From JALZHR01 sp036389695 (lineage in GTDB: Bacteria; Acidobacteriota; Blastocatellia; Pyrinomonadales; Pyrinomonadaceae): 8,653 nucleotides of DNA. The notes beneath the pieces were generated by a model that ran no database searches, was not told the origin of the DNA, and saw nothing but the letters and a program-made list of their open reading frames with translations. Where the stretch lies: assembly GCA_036389695.1 (NCBI GenBank), contig DASVWG010000097.1:1-8653 (forward strand), written 5' to 3'. Position numbers and translations under genes: made by a program. Shown here piece after piece: positions 4,269 through 8,653 of the stretch. Within the stretch, counting starts at the first letter, position 1. Each line of letters starts with the position of its first letter.

Positions 4269-5663
4269 TTATTCTTCCATTTCGATTTCGCGTCTCGCTT
4301 TTTCCAGCGCCTCGAAAACTCTTTCGGGCGCGGTTCCGCCGATTTGCGACTTGCTGTTTAGGGTTTGTTCCAGACTTAAAGCTTCAAAAACGTCTTTTTC
4401 GACGAAAGCGGTAAATTTCTGCATTTCGGCGAGCGTCAAATCGTCTAATTCCTTGCCGACGCTGATGGCGTAAAGGACGATTTTTCCCGTCAAATCGTGC
4501 GCCGTGCGGAAAGGGACGTTTTTCTGCACCATATAATCAGCCAGCTCGGTGGCGTTAAGATAACCTTTCGTCGCCGCGGCACGCGTTTTTTCTTCGTTGA
4601 CGCGCAGGTTTTTCAACACGATGCAGGCGACTTTCAGACACATTTTCACATTATCGACCGTATCGAAAACGGCTTCCTTGTCTTCCTGCAAATCCTTATT
4701 ATAAGCGAGCGGCAAGCCTTTAAGCATCGTCAAAAGCGCGGTTTGATGTCCGAAAATGCGTCCGGCTTTGCCGCGAATCAGTTCCAGCGCGTCCGGGTTT
4801 TTCTTTTGCGGCATCAGGCTTGAGCCGGTCGAGACGGCGTCGGAGAGCTCGATAAATTGAAACTCGGTCGAAGCGTAAAGAATCAAATCTTCCGCCATGC
4901 GCGACAGGTGAACCATCGCCAGCGCGCACGCGCCGACGAATTCGACGCAGAAATCGCGGTCGCTGACGGCGTCCAGACTGTTTGCCGTGACGCCTTCGAA
5001 ACCGAGTTCTCTGGCGACGGCTTCGCGGTCGATTTCGTAGCTCGTTCCCGCCAGAGCCGCCGAGCCGAGCGGCAGAATATTGACGCGCCGCCAGACTTCG
5101 TCCAGACGCTCGCGGTCGCGGTCGAGCATTTCAAAATACGCGAGACACCAGTGCGCCCAGAGAATCGGCTGCGCTCTTTGCAGATGCGTGTAGCCGGGCA
5201 AAACCGCTTGTTTTTGACGCGTCGCGGCGTCAATCAAAGCCCGCTGCAGCTCGCGCGCGATGCGGGAAATTTCGATGACTTCCTCGCGCAGCCAGAGGCG
5301 AAAAGCCGTCGCGACTTGGTCGTTGCGGCTTCTGCCGGTGTGCAGCTTTCTGCCCGTGTCGCCGATTAATTGGACGAGCCGCGTTTCGATAAACGAATGC
5401 ACGTCTTCGGCATCATTGTCATTAAAATAATCGCGGTCGTAATCGGCGCGTTTGAGAATCGTCCACAGCCCGTTTTTGATTTTATCGGCTTCGAGCCGCG
5501 TCAAAGCTCCGGCGTGAAAAAGCGCTTCGGCGTGGGCGACGCTGGCGCGAATGTCGGCGGCAAACAAACGCCGGTCAAACCGGAAGGAATTGTTAAATTC
5601 GGCAAAAGTTTCATCCGGCTTTTCGGTAAATCGCCCGCCCCAGAGATTTTTCGCTTCGGTCAT
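4269..5663 (-). CDS. argH: Argininosuccinate lyase
   Basis: ArgH catalyses the last step of arginine synthesis, splitting argininosuccinate into arginine and fumarate, as a cytoplasmic homotetramer. The superfamily signature GSSLMPQKKN is at residues 280-289 with the catalytic serine in its flexible loop; HTGRSRNDQ (108-116) and YTHLQRAQP (158-166), which carries the conserved active-site histidine, are intact, as are WGGRF near the start and SLDAVSDRDF (229-238). The length of 464 aa is normal for the family. The ATG at 5663 has GGAG 6 nt upstream. No other arg gene adjoins it here; upstream lies a 118-bp inverted-repeat element and downstream a candidate Leu/Val attenuator and terminator. 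A -10-like TACAAT at 5690-5685 could serve it. Confidence 0.97.
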   Translation of the reverse strand: MTEAKNLWGGRFTEKPDETFAEFNNSFRFDRRLFAADIRASVAHAEALFHAGALTRLEADKIKNGLWTILKRADYDRDYFNDNDAEDVHSFIETRLVQLIGDTGRKLHTGRSRNDQVATAFRLWLREEVIEISRIARELQRALIDAATRQKQAVLPGYTHLQRAQPILWAHWCLAYFEMLDRDRERLDEVWRRVNILPLGSAALAGTSYEIDREAVARELGFEGVTANSLDAVSDRDFCVEFVGACALAMVHLSRMAEDLILYASTEFQFIELSDAVSTGSSLMPQKKNPDALELIRGKAGRIFGHQTALLTMLKGLPLAYNKDLQEDKEAVFDTVDNVKMCLKVACIVLKNLRVNEEKTRAAATKGYLNATELADYMVQKNVPFRTAHDLTGKIVLYAISVGKELDDLTLAEMQKFTAFVEKDVFEALSLEQTLNSKSQIGGTAPERVFEALEKARREIEMEE

Positions 5664-5684
5664 TTTTTTCTCCGTCTGAGGTTT

Positions 5685-5713
5685 ATTGTAGGCGAAATTT
5701 TCAAAGGCGGAAA
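5685..5713 (-). promoter_or_regulatory. Possible argH promoter
   Basis: On the minus strand TACAAT (5690-5685) is a 5/6 match to the -10 box; TTTCCG (5713-5708) sits 17 bp upstream but matches the -35 box at only 3 positions. It lies between the 118-bp element and the argH start, which is the expected place. Confidence 0.3.
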
Positions 5714-5735
5714 GTTTAGGATAGATTCTGCATAG

Positions 5736-5853
5736 AGGCGGAAACGCGACAGTTATGAAGCGTGTTCAATGCTGATAACAGACGCGCTCATTGAAATTCA
5801 TATTTCTAATGCTTTATGTTAAGACACGCTCCATGACTGTCGCGTTTCCGCCT
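5736..5853. mobile_element. 118-bp element with 30-bp terminal inverted repeats
   Basis: The ends 5736-5765 and 5824-5853 are inverted copies matching at 28 of 30 positions, starting with an exact 18-bp AGGCGGAAACGCGACAGT. The 58-bp centre is AT-rich and has no coding capacity. An outer TTTAGGAT (5715-5722) and ATCCTAAA (5865-5872) extend the symmetry. It lies between corA and argH, so it may also affect read-through. No target-site duplication is clear. It has the shape of a MITE or palindromic repeat. Confidence 0.7.
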
Positions 5854-5911
5854 GTCTTTTCTAAATCCTAAATAATCCTAATCAATCTTAAAAAATCAGC
5901 ATTCTATTTCT

Positions 5912-6889
5912 TCAAATCCAGTGGAAAAATTTGCCCAATATTACGCTCACTAAAATAAATAATCCCATTCCGCCAATGGTCATCCAAAATCCGCTTTCCG
6001 CCGTTTTGAAATATCCGACCTCAAAATTCATTCCCCAGACTCCGGCGACGACGCCCAATGTTCCGACGATTAAAGTAACGAACGTCAGCCTTTTAATAAA
6101 ATTGTTCATTTTATGCGCCGCGCGTGTCGCGTATAAATCGAAAAGGCTCAAAACCGTATCGCGCGAGGTTTCGACCGCATCGACGGCGTTTTCAAAATGC
6201 TGCGTCAGCCTTTGAAAATCTTTTATCGAATCCGATTCGGCGACGGGCAGAAAATCCGAGCGCGTCAGCGCGTAGAAAACGTCGCGGTGCGGCGAAAGCC
6301 AGCGGCGCAGCTTGGCGACATCGCTTTTCAGCCGCACGGTTTCTTTCAGAAAATCTTCGTCGCGCAAATCCTTGCGCAGAATATCGACGTCGAGCTTATC
6401 GACGGCGTCTTCGATTTTTTCCAGCGCGCGAAAATACGTGACCAGATGCAAATCCAGAAGCGTCGCCAGAAAGCTTTCGGCGTCGAGGTCGCCGATTTGC
6501 GTTTCGCCTTTTTCGCGGTCGCGAAATTCCAGAAAATAATCGATGTCGCCGTCGTGAACCGTGAGAACGAAATTTTTTCCGACCAGATAGCAAATCGGAA
6601 CTCTTTTCAGACGACCGCTTTCGCTTTGTTCGACGGAGCTGGTGGAAAAGCGGTAATAATTGTCGAAATTATCGAGTTTCGGACGCTCGGTTAAATTCAT
6701 AATCGCTTTAATCGGAACGTTTTTCAGCCCCAGCTGCGCTGTCACGCGGAGGATTAAGTCTTCGTCGCGCCTGAGAATGTTTACCCAGAGAAGATGACTT
6801 TGCTTTAATTTAATGGATTCGATACCGGTAAATGTTATTTCCTGGTCGTCTCCTCTGGCGTCGTAAAGATATGTGTAAACATCGTCCAT
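5912..6889 (-). CDS. CorA-family divalent cation (Mg2+/Co2+) transporter
   Basis: CorA proteins are homopentameric inner-membrane channels for Mg2+ and related cations. The protein has a large soluble cytoplasmic N-terminal domain (about residues 1-240) with a long charged helical region (ALEKIEDAVDKLDVDILRK, then KSDVAKLRRWLSPHRDVF), then two C-terminal membrane helices at about 268-287 and 301-321. The signature GMN motif ends the first helix, here WGMNFE instead of the usual YGMNF, followed by a short loop and a positively charged C-terminus (GKFFHWI). The 325-aa length is typical. The ATG at 6889 is used, with GGAG 10 nt upstream; TTG at 6892 has better spacing (7 nt) and is a real alternative. 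The gene starts 26 nt after the GNAT gene and is probably cotranscribed with it. The exact ion is not predictable. Confidence 0.9.
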   Translation of the reverse strand: MDDVYTYLYDARGDDQEITFTGIESIKLKQSHLLWVNILRRDEDLILRVTAQLGLKNVPIKAIMNLTERPKLDNFDNYYRFSTSSVEQSESGRLKRVPICYLVGKNFVLTVHDGDIDYFLEFRDREKGETQIGDLDAESFLATLLDLHLVTYFRALEKIEDAVDKLDVDILRKDLRDEDFLKETVRLKSDVAKLRRWLSPHRDVFYALTRSDFLPVAESDSIKDFQRLTQHFENAVDAVETSRDTVLSLFDLYATRAAHKMNNFIKRLTFVTLIVGTLGVVAGVWGMNFEVGYFKTAESGFWMTIGGMGLFILVSVILGKFFHWI

Positions 6890-6915
6890 CAATTCGATTC
6901 TCCGTTTTTCAGCAA

Positions 6916-7350
6916 TTATATAGGAAATCTCATCAAAAAATGCGTTTCAGTTTCGTCCGCAACCCGAAAGCCGAGCTTTTCATACAAATTTTTCGCCGGA
7001 TTCGCCTTCAAAACCTGCAAGCGAACCGGCTTGTTTGCGGCGCGCGCTTTGTCGAGCAGCCGTTTTATCAGTTTCGTGCCGATGCCCCGATTTTGAAATT
7101 CCGGCAAAAGACGAATCGAAACGAGCGCGATTTCAGATTCCTTTTCGCTAATCCATAAAAATCCGGCGTCTTTTCCGTCAGCACAAATGATTTCGCCTGC
7201 GTTCGGATTAAAATTTTCCCGGAAATTCCGTCTTTGCCAATCTTCGTCCCAGCCCCACGTCTCGGTAATATATTTTTTCAGCGCGGCGTTGTGAAGTTGC
7301 CATAAAAACTCAAAATCCTTTATCTTTATCTGGCGAAAAGTAATCTGCAT
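6916..7350 (-). CDS. GNAT-family N-acetyltransferase
   Basis: A 144-aa single-domain acetyltransferase of the GCN5-related superfamily, which transfers acetyl from acetyl-CoA to an amine. The acetyl-CoA-binding motif A is QNRGIGTKLI (residues 86-95), preceded by the SIRLLPEF strand; NPAKNLYEKLGF (117-128) is the usual motif B segment. The WGWDEDWQRRNF stretch (32-43) is typical of a subgroup of small GNATs of unknown substrate. The substrate cannot be told from sequence. It is the first gene of a minus-strand pair with corA. The ATG at 7350 has no Shine-Dalgarno sequence: only five bases separate it from a perfect 30-bp inverted repeat, so its native upstream signals may have been displaced. 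Confidence 0.9.
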   Translation of the reverse strand: MQITFRQIKIKDFEFLWQLHNAALKKYITETWGWDEDWQRRNFRENFNPNAGEIICADGKDAGFLWISEKESEIALVSIRLLPEFQNRGIGTKLIKRLLDKARAANKPVRLQVLKANPAKNLYEKLGFRVADETETHFLMRFPI

Positions 7351-7355
7351 TTTTT

Positions 7356-7427
7356 AACTGATAGTTGATAACTGATAACTGATAGTTTTGTTTTTCACTA
7401 TCAGTTATCAGTTATCAACTATCAGTT
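7356..7427. repeat. Perfect 30-bp inverted repeat between divergent genes
   Basis: Arms 7356-7385 and 7398-7427 are exact inverted copies around a 12-nt T-rich loop. Each arm is itself made of repeated AACTGATA/GTTGATA-type heptamers. It fills most of the 119-bp gap between the GNAT and glycosyltransferase start codons, where both genes' promoters should be, so it probably influences or replaces them. Confidence 0.9.
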
Positions 7428-7432
7428 AGAAT
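7405..7432 (+). promoter_or_regulatory. Possible promoter of the glycosyltransferase gene
   Basis: TTATCA (7405-7410) and TAGAAT (7427-7432), 16 bp apart, match the sigma-70 hexamers at 4/6 and 5/6. The -35 part is inside the right arm of the inverted repeat. Transcription would begin about 30 nt before the ATG. Confidence 0.3.
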
Positions 7433-7469
7433 AACACGCTCTACAACGGTCTTATTTTCAACTAATCTT

Positions 7470-8594
7470 ATGTTCAAAAAAATCTTGATTCTTTCGGCTT
7501 CGGTCGGCAACGGTCACACGCGCGCGGCGCAGGCTTTGGAAAAAACTTTCCGTTTGAAAAACGCCGCCGCCGAGATTCGTCACGAAGACACTTTGGATTT
7601 CACCAACCCGCTTTTCCGGCAGATTTACGGGAAATCTTATATCGATTTGGTCAACAATATGCCGGAAGTTTTAGGCTGGATGTATGACCAGTTTGACGAG
7701 CCTTGGAAAAACGAGAAACGGCGGCTGTTTCTGGAAAAGCTGAACACGCAGCCGCTGGTCAAAATGCTGCGCGAATACGAGCCGGACTGGATTGTCTGCA
7801 CGCATTTTCTGCCCGCCGAAATCATCTCGGATTTGAAAACGAAAGGAAAATTAAAATGCCCGCAGGCGATTGTCGTCACGGATTTCGATTTGCACGCGCT
7901 CTGGCTCTGCCGCAATTACGAGCGCTATTTCGTCGCGCTGGACGAAACGAAATATTATCTCGAAACGCTCGGCTTCCCCGCCGAAAAAATCTCCGTCACC
8001 GGCATTCCGATTGACCCGATTTTCGCCGAAACGAAAGATAAACAATTGATGCGCGAAAAATATAAACTCGACGCCGGCAAACCGACGATAATTTTATCGG
8101 CGGGCGGCTTCGGCGTCGGGCGCATCGAGATTCTGCTGAAATCTCTGCAAACTATCCGACAGCCCGCGCAGATTCTCGCGATGTGCGGGCGCAACGAGGA
8201 ACTCAAAAACAAGCTCGCCCAAACGCCGGACGCAAACGAAAACTGCCGCATCGTTCCCGTCGGTTTCACGACCGAAATGGACGAATATATGTCGGCTTCG
8301 GATTTGGTCGTCGGCAAACCCGGCGGCTTGACGACGTGCGAAGCCTTAGCGAAAGGCTTGATTTTCGTCATCGTCAACCCGATTCCCGGTCAGGAAGAGC
8401 GCAACTCCGACCATCTTCTGGAAAACGGCGCAGGCATTCGCTGCAACAATCTGGCGACGCTCGGCTACAAAGTCGAACAGCTTTTAAAAGATAAGGAAAG
8501 ATTGAATTTTATGAAGCAAAACGCTTTAAATTTCGCGCGCCCGAACGCGGCGAACGAAATTGTCGAGACGCTTTTGAAAATCGAAACTGTTTAA
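7470..8594 (+). CDS. MGDG synthase/UgtP-like glycolipid glycosyltransferase (GT28)
   Basis: A 374-aa GT-B fold enzyme of the MGDG synthase/processive diacylglycerol glucosyltransferase group. The N-terminal acceptor domain begins with KKILILSASVGNGHTRAAQA (the family's SA..GGGH pattern, here SVGNGH at 11-16) and includes VVTDFDLHALW (135-145). The C-terminal donor-binding domain starts near PTIILSAGGFGVG (205-217) and carries GKPGGLTTCEAL (282-293) and the PIPGQEERNSDHLLENGAG block (304-322), diagnostic for GT28. It probably adds a sugar from a UDP-sugar to diacylglycerol at the cytoplasmic face of the inner membrane; sugar and product are not predictable, and MurG is less likely given the N-terminal motif. 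Length is close to B. subtilis UgtP. The ATG at 7470 lacks a clear ribosome site. It is transcribed divergently from GNAT-corA. Confidence 0.9.
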   Translation: MFKKILILSASVGNGHTRAAQALEKTFRLKNAAAEIRHEDTLDFTNPLFRQIYGKSYIDLVNNMPEVLGWMYDQFDEPWKNEKRRLFLEKLNTQPLVKMLREYEPDWIVCTHFLPAEIISDLKTKGKLKCPQAIVVTDFDLHALWLCRNYERYFVALDETKYYLETLGFPAEKISVTGIPIDPIFAETKDKQLMREKYKLDAGKPTIILSAGGFGVGRIEILLKSLQTIRQPAQILAMCGRNEELKNKLAQTPDANENCRIVPVGFTTEMDEYMSASDLVVGKPGGLTTCEALAKGLIFVIVNPIPGQEERNSDHLLENGAGIRCNNLATLGYKVEQLLKDKERLNFMKQNALNFARPNAANEIVETLLKIETV

Positions 8595-8628
8595 TCGTGA
8601 ATCGTAAATCGTGAATCGTAAATAGTAA
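8594..8628 (+). repeat. Five tandem heptamers ATCGTRA at the glycosyltransferase stop codon
   Basis: ATCGTGA, ATCGTAA, ATCGTGA, ATCGTAA and ATAGTAA follow one another, starting with the last base of the TAA stop codon. Such short tandem repeats are common in genomes rich in heptameric repeats. No hairpin or T run is present up to the window end, so I see no terminator. Confidence 0.9.
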
Positions 8629-8653
8629 TGCATAAATGAAGAATCTTTAATCG

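Noticed and set aside
4857..5369. 170-aa plus-strand frame opposite argH
   Set aside because: Shadow of argH; the sense strand encodes all the catalytic motifs, and the antisense translation has no recognisable pattern.
6197..6694. 165-aa plus-strand frame opposite corA
   Set aside because: Shadow of the CorA coding sequence in a codon-biased, high-GC gene.

Overview
The window reads as a bacterial chromosome segment carrying housekeeping genes in long coding blocks, separated by intergenic DNA unusually rich in palindromic and tandem repeats. GC-rich palindromes, short tandem repeats and the XRE regulator type (ending around ...STDVLIDDELDLPE) suggest an Acidobacteriota-like (Blastocatellia-type) genome. 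That is an inference from memory of sequence style; no rRNA or other taxonomic marker is present.

Layout, left to right. (1) 1-1657, minus strand: a stand-alone NusG-type KOW protein, then tilS (tRNA-Ile lysidine synthetase), then the first 48 codons of ftsH, probably one transcription unit. tilS carries an in-frame GC-rich palindromic insertion. (2) 1731-4014, an accessory stretch: a small XRE-family regulator with a perfect 24-bp palindrome just upstream; a ~200-bp palindromic, MITE-like element; an unrecognised 141-aa protein; an unrecognised secreted 177-aa protein; a perfect 60-nt hairpin; and a start-less second copy of the C-terminal half of the 141-aa gene. (3) 4071-5713, minus strand: argH (argininosuccinate lyase), followed 17 nt downstream by what looks like a Leu/Val leader-peptide attenuator: a 15-aa peptide MTLFVMMMLLVVVVS, tandem four-base repeats around a UUCG hairpin, a sequence complementary to the leader codons, and an intrinsic terminator. 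No branched-chain amino-acid gene follows it in the window, so it appears to be an orphan. (4) 5736-5853: a 118-bp element with 30-bp terminal inverted repeats. (5) 5912-7350, minus strand: a GNAT acetyltransferase and a CorA-family divalent cation transporter as a two-gene unit. (6) 7356-7427: a perfect 30-bp inverted repeat between divergent genes. (7) 7470-8594, plus strand: a GT28/MGDG-synthase-like glycolipid glycosyltransferase, with heptamer repeats starting at its stop codon.

The housekeeping products cover tRNA modification, membrane proteolysis, arginine synthesis, cation uptake and membrane glycolipid synthesis, and do not form one pathway. The most interesting signals are the orphan attenuator behind argH, the in-frame palindrome inside TilS, the XRE gene with its palindrome, and the duplicated module with a 47-nt perfectly conserved block. 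I see no rRNA, tRNA, CRISPR array or complete transposase gene.
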